From positions 1,426,001-1,490,000 of the forward strand of contig NC_019964.1 in the NCBI RefSeq assembly GCF_000328525.1: a stretch of DNA of 64,000 nucleotides. The letters are read 5' to 3'. Origin of the DNA: Halovivax ruber XH-70. GTDB taxonomy: Archaea > Halobacteriota > Halobacteria > Halobacteriales > Natrialbaceae. The position numbers and the translations under genes were made by a program. The notes under the pieces are model-generated. The model ran no database searches. It was not told where the DNA came from and was given only the letters and a program-made list of their open reading frames with translations. This document shows positions 1 to 8,544 of the stretch, one piece after another (within the stretch, counting starts at the first letter, position 1; each line of letters starts with the position of its first letter).

Positions 1-1
1 G

Positions 2-694
2 ACCCGCGGGGCGAACGAGGACGGTACGACGCGCTACCTCCGTCCCCTCCCCGGTGCCGCGCGGATGTACCCCGAGACGGACGTCCCGCCGGTCGAACCC
101 GATCCGAGCGACGTTCCGGTCCCGGAACTGCTCACGGCGAAGGTCGAACGCTACCAGGCCGAACACGAGCTCGACGCTGGTCTGGCCGAACAGGTCGCCT
201 ACGGCACGCACATGCCGCTATTCGAATCAGTCGTCGAGGACGGCGTCGAGACGGACGACGGCTCAGTGACGACGGATGGCGTCGACCCCACGCTCGCGGC
301 GAGCACCCTCGAGTCGACGCTGACCGAACTGCGCCGTGACGACGTCGCCGTCGAAGCCCTCACCGACGACCATCTCGCTGACACGCTCGCACTGGCGGAT
401 GAGGGGGAGATCCCCAACGAGGCGGTCCCGGAACTGCTCACTGCGCTCGCCGCCGACCCGGACCGGACGGCGGTCGCGGCTGTCGACGCCGAGGAACTGG
501 GCGGTGCCGACGAGGACGCGGTCAGAGAGGCTGTCGTCGAGGTCGTCGAGCGAAACGCCGAGCAGGTCGACGCGGAGGGGATGCAGGCGTTCTCCGGCCT
601 CATGGGCGAGTGCATGGGTGCCCTTCGCGGGCAGGCCGACGGCGATCAGGTGAGCGAGATTCTGCGAGAAGAGATCGGCAAGCGCTCGTCGTAA
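2..694 (+). CDS. gatE: Glu-tRNA(Gln) amidotransferase subunit E, C-terminal part
   Basis: The reading frame is open from base 2, so the gene is cut by the window edge; about 230 residues remain. GatE, with GatD, converts misacylated Glu-tRNA(Gln) to Gln-tRNA(Gln) in archaea. The first visible residues (RYLRPLPGAARMYPETD) match the end of the GatB/GatE catalytic core. The rest is the helical tRNA-binding tail related to GatB/YqeY, ending EILREEIGKRSS. The internal ATG at 65 lies inside this conserved block and is not the true start. Stop is TAA at 692-694. Identification rests on recalled family motifs. Confidence 0.9.
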   Translation, partial: TRGANEDGTTRYLRPLPGAARMYPETDVPPVEPDPSDVPVPELLTAKVERYQAEHELDAGLAEQVAYGTHMPLFESVVEDGVETDDGSVTTDGVDPTLAASTLESTLTELRRDDVAVEALTDDHLADTLALADEGEIPNEAVPELLTALAADPDRTAVAAVDAEELGGADEDAVREAVVEVVERNAEQVDAEGMQAFSGLMGECMGALRGQADGDQVSEILREEIGKRSS

Positions 695-751
695 GTTCGG
701 CCGGGAGCAGTTCCCGCTGCGGGCCGAGTGTAAGTTCCCGTCGTTGGTCGC

Positions 752-1519
752 TCAGTTCGTCTCGTCCGTCCGATCCGGTCTGTCTCTGGCCCGTTTGAGG
801 ATGCCCAGAAGCGTGTTCGCTTCACCTTCGGTCGGATCCGCACGACCGACGAGCCGGCGGAACATTCGGTCGGCTTTCGCCCGCTTCGGTTCCGGATGGT
901 TGATCTCACGCAGGAGGCCTGTCCACGCGTCGAAACACCGTTCGAGTAATGGTTCGGGGGCACGAGTTCGCTCGACGTCGGGAAGCTGCGTCTCCTCCAG
1001 CGTCAGGTTCTGGAGTTCGTAGAGGGTGATGGTGGCGGCCTGGCCGAGATTGAGGACCGGATACTCGGGGTTCGCAGGGATGGCGCAGATCTCGTCCATC
1101 CGGGCGAGTTCGTCGTTCGTGAGCCCGACGCCTTCGCGGCCGAAGACGACGACGGTCGGCGCGGCCACCGACGAGAGGCGGTCGGCCAGCGCTGCCGGCG
1201 TCGTGAACGGGTACCGGACGTGTCCGCGATCGTCCTCGTTGGTGACCGCCGTACAGCCGACGGTGTGGTAGGTCTCGACGAGTTCGTCGAACGTGATCTC
1301 AGTCGCGTTCGGGAGGACGTCTTCGCGGGCGTGTCCGGCGAAGCCGTACGCCTCTCCGTCCGGGTCGAGTTCGGGCGGGTCGACGAGGAGGAGGTCGCTG
1401 AAGCCGAAGTTCTTCATGCCGCGGGCGATCGTCCCGACGTTTCCGGGCGTCTGTGCGTCGACGACGGCGACGGCTGGTGGGCCAGCGGGGTCGACGTGAG
1501 TGGGCGTTTCCGTGGTCAT
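752..1519 (-). CDS. trmJ: SPOUT-class tRNA 2'-O-methyltransferase, TrmJ type
   Basis: A 255-residue SpoU/TrmH-superfamily methyltransferase. The three SPOUT motifs are visible: NVGTIARGMKNFGF near residue 25, FGREGVGLTNDEL near 130 and PVLNLGQAATITLYEL near 155, which form the trefoil-knot SAM site. The C-terminal helical extension (LLERCFDAWTGLL, later ADRMFRRLVGRADPTEGEANTLLGI) is typical of archaeal TrmJ, which methylates position 32 of tRNA. I placed the start at the ATG at 1519 because the longer open frame upstream adds 53 residues with no family character and overlaps the facing gene at 1673. The exact substrate is inferred from the family. Confidence 0.85.
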   Translation of the reverse strand: MTTETPTHVDPAGPPAVAVVDAQTPGNVGTIARGMKNFGFSDLLLVDPPELDPDGEAYGFAGHAREDVLPNATEITFDELVETYHTVGCTAVTNEDDRGHVRYPFTTPAALADRLSSVAAPTVVVFGREGVGLTNDELARMDEICAIPANPEYPVLNLGQAATITLYELQNLTLEETQLPDVERTRAPEPLLERCFDAWTGLLREINHPEPKRAKADRMFRRLVGRADPTEGEANTLLGILKRARDRPDRTDETN

Positions 1520-1672
1520 CGTCCCGCAGGAGAGGCCGTTCGTTCGAATCCACAATTCGGGTGCATACCGGATGAAAACGGCCACGGTGGCAAAAGTGAC
1601 GCGTCTGCGCCCCGTTTCCGAGTAAATCGCCGAAACCGCGACCCCTAACTGGCTCGCTTGCACAGAACAGGT

Positions 1673-2542
1673 ATGCACAGCGTGGATGCGGCGGGCCTCG
1701 GGATCGGCGACGGGTACCCGCCTCGGATCATGGGCGTGTTGAACGTCAGCGAAGAGTCGCCGTACGATCCGAGCGTCTACGACGACCCTGCCGAGGCTGC
1801 CAGGTACGTCGACGAGGAGCTGATCGGCGAGGGGGCAGATATCGTCGACATCGGCCTCGAATCGGCGAACAAGCGCTTCGATGTCCTCACCGCCGAGGAG
1901 GAACTCGAACGCTTAGACGTCGCGATCGAGACGATCGACCGCGTCTCCGGCGACGCCGTCTTCTCGATCGAGACCCGGTACGGGGCAGTCGCGGCGGAGG
2001 CACTCGATCGTGGATTCGACATGGTCAACGGCATCTGTGGATTCGCCGACGAAGCCATGCCCTCGGTCTGTGCGGCCCGGGACGCGGCGGTCGTCAAGAT
2101 GGCGAGCCCACCAGATCTGGAACGACCGGGGGCCGTATCGGCGATCGACTGGGCCGACAGGAAGTCACCCGAGTGGGCCGCCGAGGCGACCTACGTCGAC
2201 AAACTCCTGGCCGCCCTCGAAGCGACGCCGCTCACCGACAAGACGATCGTCGATCCCGCGTTCGGTGGCTGGAGCGAGCAAAAGACGATCGCCGACGATC
2301 AGGCGACGTTCGACCGCCTCGGTGAGTTCCGGGCGCTCGATCGTCCCGTTCTCGTCTCGATCAATCGCAAGAACTTCCTCGGTGACGTCGTCGACCGGGA
2401 GACCGACGAGCGATTACCGGTGAGCCTCGGTGCGACGGCGCTCGCTGTCGATCGTGGTGCGGACGTCATCCGTACGCACGACGTCGCCGCCACCCGGGAC
2501 GCGGCGTTGATCGGCGACCGATTCGGTCGGGTTCGCCGATGA
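1673..2542 (+). CDS. folP: dihydropteroate synthase family protein
   Basis: A 289-residue TIM-barrel protein of the pterin-binding family, which condenses hydroxymethyl-dihydropterin diphosphate with p-aminobenzoate in folate synthesis. Visible family features are IMGVLNVSEESPYDPSVY at the N-terminus (compare GILNVTPDSF in FolP), GADIVDIGLES (pterin-site strand), FDMVNGICG, and the final GADVIRTHDVAATRDA, which holds the terminal R-x-H. The ATG at 1673 is preferred over the one at 1658. The next rightward gene, mptE, makes this enzyme's substrate, which supports the call. In some haloarchaea FolP is fused to FolC; here it stands alone. Confidence 0.85.
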   Translation: MHSVDAAGLGIGDGYPPRIMGVLNVSEESPYDPSVYDDPAEAARYVDEELIGEGADIVDIGLESANKRFDVLTAEEELERLDVAIETIDRVSGDAVFSIETRYGAVAAEALDRGFDMVNGICGFADEAMPSVCAARDAAVVKMASPPDLERPGAVSAIDWADRKSPEWAAEATYVDKLLAALEATPLTDKTIVDPAFGGWSEQKTIADDQATFDRLGEFRALDRPVLVSINRKNFLGDVVDRETDERLPVSLGATALAVDRGADVIRTHDVAATRDAALIGDRFGRVRR

Positions 2543-2756
2543 ACTCGGGTTGCTGGACCTGCTCGAGGCGACGCGACGTCCCCTGTCTACCATGTGTGTT
2601 TTTCACACACACGAGTGCCGTAGCTAAGAGAAAGCTTATACCGGAGGCATTTGAAAGACCGGATGGAAGCCGGGAACCCTCTCGGGTAGGGGTACTTGGA
2701 GGCGTACCCGGCTCAACGCGTTCATTTATTGCGCAGCTACCTGGTGAGCGCCAGCC

Positions 2757-3461
2757 ATGACCGTCGAGTTCGACGAGTGGGAGCCAGTCTACGAGGCCAT
2801 TCGAAGCGACTTCGGGTACGATCGTCGCGCCGACGAACGGGCGCGTGACCGACTCCTCGATCGATCGAGCCCGTTCCAGGATCGCCGCAACGGCATCGAT
2901 CCTGGCACGACGGTCGCGGTCGCCGGCGCCGCCCCCTCGCTGGCAACGGAGGTGGCCATCGAGCGCGCGAGTTCGGCTGATTCCGTCGTCGCGGCGTCGA
3001 CAGCCGTCGACGTCCTCGAGGAAAACGGTGTCACCGTCGACTGGATGGTGACGGATCTCGACAAGAATCCGGACACTGTGATCGAACTCGCCACCCGCTC
3101 GACGCCGGTCGCCGTCCACGCACACGGCGACAACGTCGACGCGATCGACGACGTCGTGCCAGCGTGCCCGCAAGGATCGATCCTCCCGACGACGCAGGTC
3201 CGTCCACGTGGTCACGTCGTCAACGTGGGCGGCTTCACGGACGGGGACCGAGCGGCGTTTCTGGCGGATTCGTTCGGTGCCGACGAACTCGTCTTCGTCG
3301 GCTGGGCGTTCGACGATCCGAGCGTCGATTCGGTGAAAGCCAGGAAGCTCGCGTGGGCCGAGCGGCTCCTGTACTGGCTCGAGCGGCGGCGGGGCGACCA
3401 TTTCGACGTCCTCGACGGCCGCCGCGAGACGATCGACACCGACGCCCTTCCGATCGAGTAA
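2757..3461 (+). CDS. mptE: 6-hydroxymethyl-7,8-dihydropterin pyrophosphokinase, MptE type
   Basis: A 234-residue protein of the archaeal DUF115/MptE family, the non-orthologous replacement for bacterial FolK. It transfers diphosphate from ATP to hydroxymethyl-dihydropterin. Recognisable blocks are VAVAGAAPSL, DWMVTDLDKNPD (acidic metal/pterin site), VHAHGDN, the GGFTDGDRAAFLA segment and LVFVGWAFD. It lies 214 bases after dihydropteroate synthase, the next enzyme in the pathway. A TATA-like CATTTATT about 30 bases before the ATG suggests its own near-leaderless promoter rather than strict co-transcription. Confidence 0.88.
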   Translation: MTVEFDEWEPVYEAIRSDFGYDRRADERARDRLLDRSSPFQDRRNGIDPGTTVAVAGAAPSLATEVAIERASSADSVVAASTAVDVLEENGVTVDWMVTDLDKNPDTVIELATRSTPVAVHAHGDNVDAIDDVVPACPQGSILPTTQVRPRGHVVNVGGFTDGDRAAFLADSFGADELVFVGWAFDDPSVDSVKARKLAWAERLLYWLERRRGDHFDVLDGRRETIDTDALPIE

Positions 3462-3633
3462 GCGAAAGGCTCTCCCCGCAGAACTCTTCGCCACCCACAC
3501 GTTCGCTGGCAAGATCCGCTCGACCGGCGCAGGCCGAAGTGACCAGTTTCGTCGCGTCACGAACCCCCGTGCCCGGCCACGCTCCCGTGAATCTGGCAGC
3601 AACAGTTAAGATGGAAAAGCAGAGACGACCACC

Positions 3634-4068
3634 GTGGACAATCGACTCGTCGTCACGGCCTCGTTCGTCGCGTACCTGGTCGCCGGCAGCCTCGTTGCGA
3701 TCGGCGCGTACGCCGGGGGTGTCTCCGTTTCGACCGATCAGACCGCCTTTCTCGCCGGAGTCGGTGTCGGTGGGCCACTCCTCGGACTGGTGTTGCTCTG
3801 GGTACGCAACGACGGGTTCGGGGCGGCACTGTACGTCGTCTCCGTGATCGCGACGCTCTGGTATGCAGGGGCTGTCTTCGTACTCGGCGACGATCCCGCG
3901 TCGATCGCCGCCGCGAGCGGTGATGGCGCGACCGCGTACACGATCGGGCTCGTCGTCTTTCTCGGGATCGGGCTCGTCTCAGTTCTCGTCGGCTCGTGGC
4001 GCTGGTATCGAACGAGCCCAGGATTCAGGACGGTCGTCGACGCCGTCGCCGGCCGGCGGTCGTCCTGA
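3634..4068 (+). CDS. four-helix membrane protein, unknown function
   Basis: A 144-residue protein starting at GTG. Four hydrophobic segments are visible at roughly residues 6-27, 40-57, 62-83 and 105-125, with a short acidic loop (GDDPASIAAASGD) before the last helix and a basic C-terminus (VVDAVAGRRSS). I recognise no catalytic motif. It follows mptE on the same strand but 172 bases away. The GTG is the only start that keeps the first helix intact. Function cannot be assigned from sequence. Confidence 0.6.
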   Translation: MDNRLVVTASFVAYLVAGSLVAIGAYAGGVSVSTDQTAFLAGVGVGGPLLGLVLLWVRNDGFGAALYVVSVIATLWYAGAVFVLGDDPASIAAASGDGATAYTIGLVVFLGIGLVSVLVGSWRWYRTSPGFRTVVDAVAGRRSS

Positions 4069-4129
4069 TCGCACTGGCGGTACTCGCTGTTCGGACTCGC
4101 GGGACTGGCAGAATCGAATCGCTAGAAAA

Positions 4130-5134
4130 TCAGGCCTCTGGACCGAGTGCGTCGATCGTCGTGAGTACTTCCTCGTGGGTCGCCCCACGCGGGAAACTGA
4201 TCGCGAGTTCGTCGAGGCCATCGATCGCCTCCCACGTTGCCAGTTGTTCGTGCGCCTCTTCGGGGGTTCCTGCAATCGCGAGGTCGGCGAGCATCTCGTC
4301 GTCGACGATCTCGTGGACCCGTTCGTGTTCGTCGTTCGCGACTGCGGCGGCGATCTCCATCGCCTCGTCTTCGTATCCCTGTCGCGCGAGAGACTCGCGG
4401 TAGTACGTTCCCATCGCCCCGACGTAGAACGCCAGGTGATTCCGACAGCGCTGCCGGGCGAGATCGCCGTCGTCGTGGACGGCCGCCGTGAGTGAGAGCG
4501 TCGCCGTCACGTCGTCGCGTGACCGGTCGCCGAGGTCGATCCCACGTTCGAGATCCTCGAGCCGGTCACGAAATCCGTGCGGCGTGAACACGGTTGCGTG
4601 CCAGCCATCGGCGAATCGACCAGCGAGTTCGACCGATTTTGGTCCCATTCCGGCTGCTTCGATCGGGACGGTCGCCTCGGGTGGGTCACAGCGGAGTCGA
4701 AAGCCGCCGAGTGAGAAGATATCGCCGGCGTAGTTGACGACCTCGCCCGAGAGAACCGCCCTGACCACGTCCATGAACTCACGGGTTCGCCGGAGCGGTC
4801 GATCGAACGACTCGCCGTGCCAGCCCTCGATCACCGCCTGCCCGCTCGGGCCAACCGCGACGCGCAGTCGACCGTCCGAGAGTTCCTGGAGACTCGCTGC
4901 CGTCTGGCCAACCAGTGCGGGTGAACGCGAGTAGACGTTCAGGACGCTCGGCCCGAACCCGATGTCGCTGGTCTCGGTCGCGATCCGTGTGAGGACGGAG
5001 ACGGCGTCGCGACCCCAGGTTTCGGGGAGCCACACGTGTTCGTAGCCGACCGACTCTCCGAGCGTCGCGTACTCGACGAACGATTCGACGCGGTCCGGTG
5101 CCGAGACCGGGAGGTGTAACGTTCTCGTCGTCAT
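4130..5134 (-). CDS. LLM-class F420-dependent oxidoreductase (Mer-like)
   Basis: A 334-residue luciferase-like TIM-barrel protein. Family signatures include EYATLGESVGYEHVWLPETWGRD at the N-terminus, IGFGPSVLNVYSRSP, the substrate/cofactor strand RLRVAVGPSGQAV, PIEAAGMGPKSVELAGRFADGW and a C-terminal GTPEEAHEQL. Archaeal members use coenzyme F420, as in methylene-tetrahydromethanopterin reductase. The methionine synthase genes upstream on the same strand make a methylene-tetrahydrofolate reductase role attractive, but this is inference from context. The start at 5134 was chosen over an in-frame ATG 108 bases upstream because the protein family begins at MTTRTLHLP. A TTTTAAGA-like TATA box lies about 80 bases upstream. 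Confidence 0.82.
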   Translation of the reverse strand: MTTRTLHLPVSAPDRVESFVEYATLGESVGYEHVWLPETWGRDAVSVLTRIATETSDIGFGPSVLNVYSRSPALVGQTAASLQELSDGRLRVAVGPSGQAVIEGWHGESFDRPLRRTREFMDVVRAVLSGEVVNYAGDIFSLGGFRLRCDPPEATVPIEAAGMGPKSVELAGRFADGWHATVFTPHGFRDRLEDLERGIDLGDRSRDDVTATLSLTAAVHDDGDLARQRCRNHLAFYVGAMGTYYRESLARQGYEDEAMEIAAAVANDEHERVHEIVDDEMLADLAIAGTPEEAHEQLATWEAIDGLDELAISFPRGATHEEVLTTIDALGPEA

Positions 5135-5332
5135 GTGTTGTGGTGGCCGCCTGTGTCGGTGAGAGTACCTGCGCCGTCCACAGCCGGTCGCTGTCGGGAA
5201 GACACTTTCAACTCTCTTAAAATTGTGTGATAGACGGACCAACGGATAGGCGTGGGTTTCTCGCGTTAGCTGTCAGATTCCGTGATTATTCGGGCCACCA
5301 AACTTATGCAATCGTCTGGAATGGATTCTGGT

Positions 5333-5602
5333 ATGGGACTTTCCCAGCGTCGTTCGGACGCATCCGACGGTTCGGTGAGCCACGCCGTCGTCGAAGCCGT
5401 CGCCGACCGCGAAGGAGTCGACGTAACGGATCTCGAACCGCCAGCGTTCGAACCGCTGTACACCGTCGTCGATCCCGACGCCCTCGATGCAGTCTTCGCC
5501 CCTACGCACGACGGGAAGCGACGAACGTCAGGCTCGGTGACGTTCGAGTACGAAGGCTACACTGTTACCGTCAATAGTGACGGAACCGTCGACCTGGAGT
5601 AA
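5333..5602 (+). CDS. HalOD1 output-domain protein
   Basis: An 89-residue single-domain protein of the haloarchaeal HalOD1 type, which is often found as an output domain in signalling proteins. The pattern fits: a helix VSHAVVEAVADREGVDVTDL, a PPAFEPLYTVVDPDALDAVF segment, then two terminal strands (GSVTFEYEGYTVTVNSDGTVDL). No receiver or sensor domain is attached. ATGs at 5321 and 5333 are both possible; the second gives the compact domain. It lies between divergent and convergent neighbours with no obvious operon partner. The biochemical role of HalOD1 is not established. Confidence 0.75.
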   Translation: MGLSQRRSDASDGSVSHAVVEAVADREGVDVTDLEPPAFEPLYTVVDPDALDAVFAPTHDGKRRTSGSVTFEYEGYTVTVNSDGTVDLE

Positions 5603-5678
5603 TCGTATTTTCCGCCGAGTGCCGTTTCTCAGCACGTTCGTCGGTGCCACGTGACCGATCGAGAACCGAGTTGCCGTG

Positions 5679-6749
5679 TCAGTCGTCCGCTGGTGATGCC
5701 TGCTCGACCACAGCGTCGAGCTCGCCGTCGTCGAGTTTCTCCTCGACGTTTCGGGCTGCGGTCACCATGTTCTCGAGCTTCCCGTATGCGACATCTCGAG
5801 GGAGTAGCTTCACGCCGCAGTCGGGCGAGACGACGAGTTGTTCGGGGGGGACGACCTCGAGTCCGTTCTCGATGTTACGTTCGATCTGAGCGACGGATTC
5901 GACGTCGGCGACGTGTGCGTCGGTCACGCCGAGGGCGAGGTCTGCGGTAAATGCCGGATCTTTGAACACGTCGAGCTGTTCGTAGTCGCCGTTGGCGAGT
6001 TCGAGGTCGAACTCGTCGACGGGGAACTCGAGTATCTCGGGGTAGATGCGCGAGTAGTCGCCGTAGCAGACGTGGAGACCGATACGGACATCGTCAGGGA
6101 CGTTGGCGACGATCCGTTCGAGCGCTTGGCCGACGATCGCGTGATCGTCGGGCGTGGTCGCCAGTGCGGGTTCGTCGATCTGGATGTACCGTGCGCCGGC
6201 GTCGACGAGCTTCTCGATCTCCTCGTTGACGAGGTCCGCGAGGTCGTAGGTCAACGCTTCGTCGTCTTCGTAGGCCTCGTTGAACGACCAGTTCGCCAGC
6301 GTGTACGGACCGGTGATCGGCACTTTGACCGGTCGCTCGGCGATCGACGCGGTGAACTCGTACTCCTCGACGAGCCACTGCTCGTCGTACTCGACTTCGT
6401 CGACGACCGAGGGCTTGTCGAAGTAGTTGTGGCCCCAGACTTTGACGGGCCCGTTGAACTCGTAGCCCTCGATCCGGTGGGCGAAGTACTCGACCATCTC
6501 GTTGCGCCGCATCTCCCCGTCGACGACGACGTCGAGGCCGGCCCGTTCGTGTTCTCGGGTGATCAGGCGGGCGGCGTCGTCCTCCGCTTCCTGCAGGTAC
6601 GCCTCGTCGAAGGCGGCCTCGTCGTCCGCGGCGAGTTCCCTGGCCCGGTTGAGCCACTTCGGCTTGGGATAGCTCCCGACGACGGTCGTCATGATGAAGT
6701 GCTCGGCGTCGTGGTCCTCGGGTCGGAACTGCGCTTTGGTGTCGCTCAT
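5679..6749 (-). CDS. metE: methionine synthase, MetE C-terminal type (catalytic half)
   Basis: A 356-residue cobalamin-independent methionine synthase barrel. The zinc-site elements of the MetE C-terminal barrel are present: LHVCYGDYS (His and Cys) and SPDCGVKLLPRD (second Cys), with IQIDEPALAT and ITGPYTLANWSF as substrate-site strands and TTVVGSYPKPKWL at the N-terminus. It methylates homocysteine from a folate or related donor. Its start overlaps the stop of the preceding gene by 4 bases (6746-6749), so the two halves are translationally coupled. Length fits archaeal core MetE, not the ~750-residue bacterial fusion. Confidence 0.88.
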   Translation of the reverse strand: MSDTKAQFRPEDHDAEHFIMTTVVGSYPKPKWLNRARELAADDEAAFDEAYLQEAEDDAARLITREHERAGLDVVVDGEMRRNEMVEYFAHRIEGYEFNGPVKVWGHNYFDKPSVVDEVEYDEQWLVEEYEFTASIAERPVKVPITGPYTLANWSFNEAYEDDEALTYDLADLVNEEIEKLVDAGARYIQIDEPALATTPDDHAIVGQALERIVANVPDDVRIGLHVCYGDYSRIYPEILEFPVDEFDLELANGDYEQLDVFKDPAFTADLALGVTDAHVADVESVAQIERNIENGLEVVPPEQLVVSPDCGVKLLPRDVAYGKLENMVTAARNVEEKLDDGELDAVVEQASPADD

Positions 6750-7750
6750 GCGGCACGCACCTCCGCGAGGGTCGCCGCCTCGGCAAGTGTCTCGAGTTTC
6801 GCCTCGTACGTACTGTAGGGCAGGTAGAACGTCTCCGTGTTCGGTGCGAGGTACGCAGTTTCGAAGTCGGCGACGGGGAGCCGATCGAACACCCAGTCGA
6901 CTCGCTCGCGAATGGCGTCCGGTTCCTCGACGAGCGTATTCTGGCCGTCGATCAGTCCCAGGAAGATGTCGTCGGTACAGCCGTACTCCTGCAAGTTGTA
7001 GAGGTTCTGGTCCTGTTCGGTGACGAAGTCGAAGCCCACTGCGTCGATGTCGGCGTCGAGCAGGTGCGCGTAGGTCTTCTCCTCCAGTGGGCTCCAGTAA
7101 CTGTGGACGATGACGTCGGCGTCGGTCGCGCCGGCGAGTCGATCGATCGCCTGACTCACGCGTTCGTCGTGGCCGTCACCCGGTGGGTCCGTGGCCAGCG
7201 AGGGGTCGAGCAGGAGGAGCGTTTCGAACGCGTCGAGCGAGTCGAGTTCGTCGACGAGCAGATCAGTTACGCCGGCGAGCAATGAAGCGTCGTCCCCGTA
7301 GTATTCGTCCGTCGCGAGTTCGGCGAGCGTGTGGGGACCCGGAAGGACGACCTGTCGCCGTTCGGCGTCGACCGCGTCGGCGAACGGTTCGAACTCGGTC
7401 GCGAGGTCACCGGACGCCTCCAGTCCGTCCGTGATGACCGGTTCCCGGTAGAAATTGTTGTTGTCGAAGTACCGAACGATGCCCCTCGTCTCGACCGCGT
7501 CGGCCAGGGGGAGGGGGTGGGCGAGCATGTCGTCCCACCGGAGCTGGCCCTCGACGATCCGATCGAGTCCGACCGACTGCTGGTGGTCGATCACCTCGGT
7601 ACGGGCCTCGTCGTACCGGCTTCGTATCTCCGATCCCTCCGTCCCGTCGATCAGGTCGTGTTTCTGGTGGCCCTTGAGTTCAGAGAGTTCGTCTTTCGCC
7701 CAGTCGGGCAACGGGGCGAGACCGGTCACGGTCGAGACGTAGTCTGTCAT
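6746..7750 (-). CDS. MetE N-terminal-like methionine synthase subunit
   Basis: A 334-residue MetE-family barrel and first gene of the pair with the catalytic MetE half. Family features include VTGLAPLPDWAKDEL, RIVEGQLRWDDMLAHPLPL, VVLPGPHTLAELA and a C-terminal LAPNTETFYLPYSTYEAKLETL. A His is present in VIVHSYW, but there is no Cys where the zinc-binding H-x-C lies and no PDCG block, so this copy probably does not hold the catalytic zinc. By analogy with full-length MetE it may supply donor-binding surface to the downstream subunit. An AT-rich TATA element sits about 35 bases before its ATG. Confidence 0.78.
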   Translation of the reverse strand: MTDYVSTVTGLAPLPDWAKDELSELKGHQKHDLIDGTEGSEIRSRYDEARTEVIDHQQSVGLDRIVEGQLRWDDMLAHPLPLADAVETRGIVRYFDNNNFYREPVITDGLEASGDLATEFEPFADAVDAERRQVVLPGPHTLAELATDEYYGDDASLLAGVTDLLVDELDSLDAFETLLLLDPSLATDPPGDGHDERVSQAIDRLAGATDADVIVHSYWSPLEEKTYAHLLDADIDAVGFDFVTEQDQNLYNLQEYGCTDDIFLGLIDGQNTLVEEPDAIRERVDWVFDRLPVADFETAYLAPNTETFYLPYSTYEAKLETLAEAATLAEVRAA

Positions 7751-7780
7751 GTGTACCGGGCACTACGCTATGCCGCTGTT

Positions 7781-7788
7781 TAATATTT
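7781..7788 (-). promoter_or_regulatory. TATA box for the metE pair
   Basis: On the minus strand AAATATTA lies 31-38 bases before the ATG at 7750, within an AT-rich patch (7779-7800). This fits an archaeal BRE/TATA promoter with a very short leader. Assignment is by position and composition only. Confidence 0.5.
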
Positions 7789-7965
7789 ACCATATGTTTG
7801 CATGCTCTGCAGTAATTCTCCTGTCCTGCTGGGCCGAGCGACTGGGTGTTCAGACCGCTCCGAGGACCGACTGATATTGTATTCGTTGGAACTGGCTATT
7901 GGGCCGCTGACGGGTGAGTCACACCAGCTCCGCTGGTCTCACGAGATCGTGAACGACGGCACACC

Positions 7966-8544
7966 TCACTGAATGAGTTCGAGAACGGTCAGCGATTCGT
8001 AGGGGAACGACTCGGTGGTGACGGCGATCGCACTGAATCCCGCGTCACCTGCCAGTTCCGTGACGTCCGACATTCCCGTGAGACTGCTGACGAGGAGTAA
8101 CACGACACCGTCCGGCCTCAGCACGCGGCGGACCGTTTCGAGGAACGGCTCGACGACTGCCCGTCCGGAGGGGCCACCGGAGAGCGCGACCTCCATCCAG
8201 TCGTCACGTTCGACCGACGGATCCGTCGGTAGGTACGGCGGATTGAACACGACGGCGTCGAACCGCTCGGCGCCGAACGGCTCGACGAGGTCTCCACGCA
8301 CGACGTCGAGGCCACGGTCGCGTGCCTCCAGGCAGGCGTTTGGATTCAGATCGGAGGCGACCACGTCCCACTCCAGTGCCGATCGTACCTGTCCTGCGAC
8401 GTACCCGGAGCCCGTCCCAACCTCGAGCACGCGACCGGTTGGTCGATCCGAGAGCCGATCGATGGCGGCCTCGGCCAGAAGACGTGAGTCCGTCGCTGGC
8501 TGGTAGACGTCGGTCTCCATTCCTCGTCGTTCGGCCAGGTCCAT
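7966..8544 (-). CDS. HemK2/Mtq2-type class I methyltransferase (release-factor glutamine methylation)
   Basis: A 192-residue protein with a SAM-binding VLEVGTGSGYVAGQV motif near residue 40 and the glutamine/asparagine N-methyltransferase signature NPPYLP near residue 100. The N-terminal DVYQPATDSRLLAEAA is typical of the short archaeal/eukaryal HemK2 family, which methylates the GGQ glutamine of class I release factor. Its start codon overlaps the stop of the upstream mechanosensitive-channel gene by one base (TGATG at 8542-8546), showing co-transcription. HemK2 commonly ends the L21e/rpoF/DUF655/rsmA cluster in haloarchaea. Confidence 0.87.
   Translation of the reverse strand: MDLAERRGMETDVYQPATDSRLLAEAAIDRLSDRPTGRVLEVGTGSGYVAGQVRSALEWDVVASDLNPNACLEARDRGLDVVRGDLVEPFGAERFDAVVFNPPYLPTDPSVERDDWMEVALSGGPSGRAVVEPFLETVRRVLRPDGVVLLLVSSLTGMSDVTELAGDAGFSAIAVTTESFPYESLTVLELIQ

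Noticed and set aside
2539-2760. 73-codon frame overlapping the end of the dihydropteroate synthase gene with two CxxC pairs
   Set aside because: It spans AT-rich promoter sequence and its Cys pairs lack zinc-knuckle surroundings; likely chance.
5838-6818. 326-codon open frame opposite metE
   Set aside because: Val/Gly/Asp-rich antisense of a conserved enzyme.
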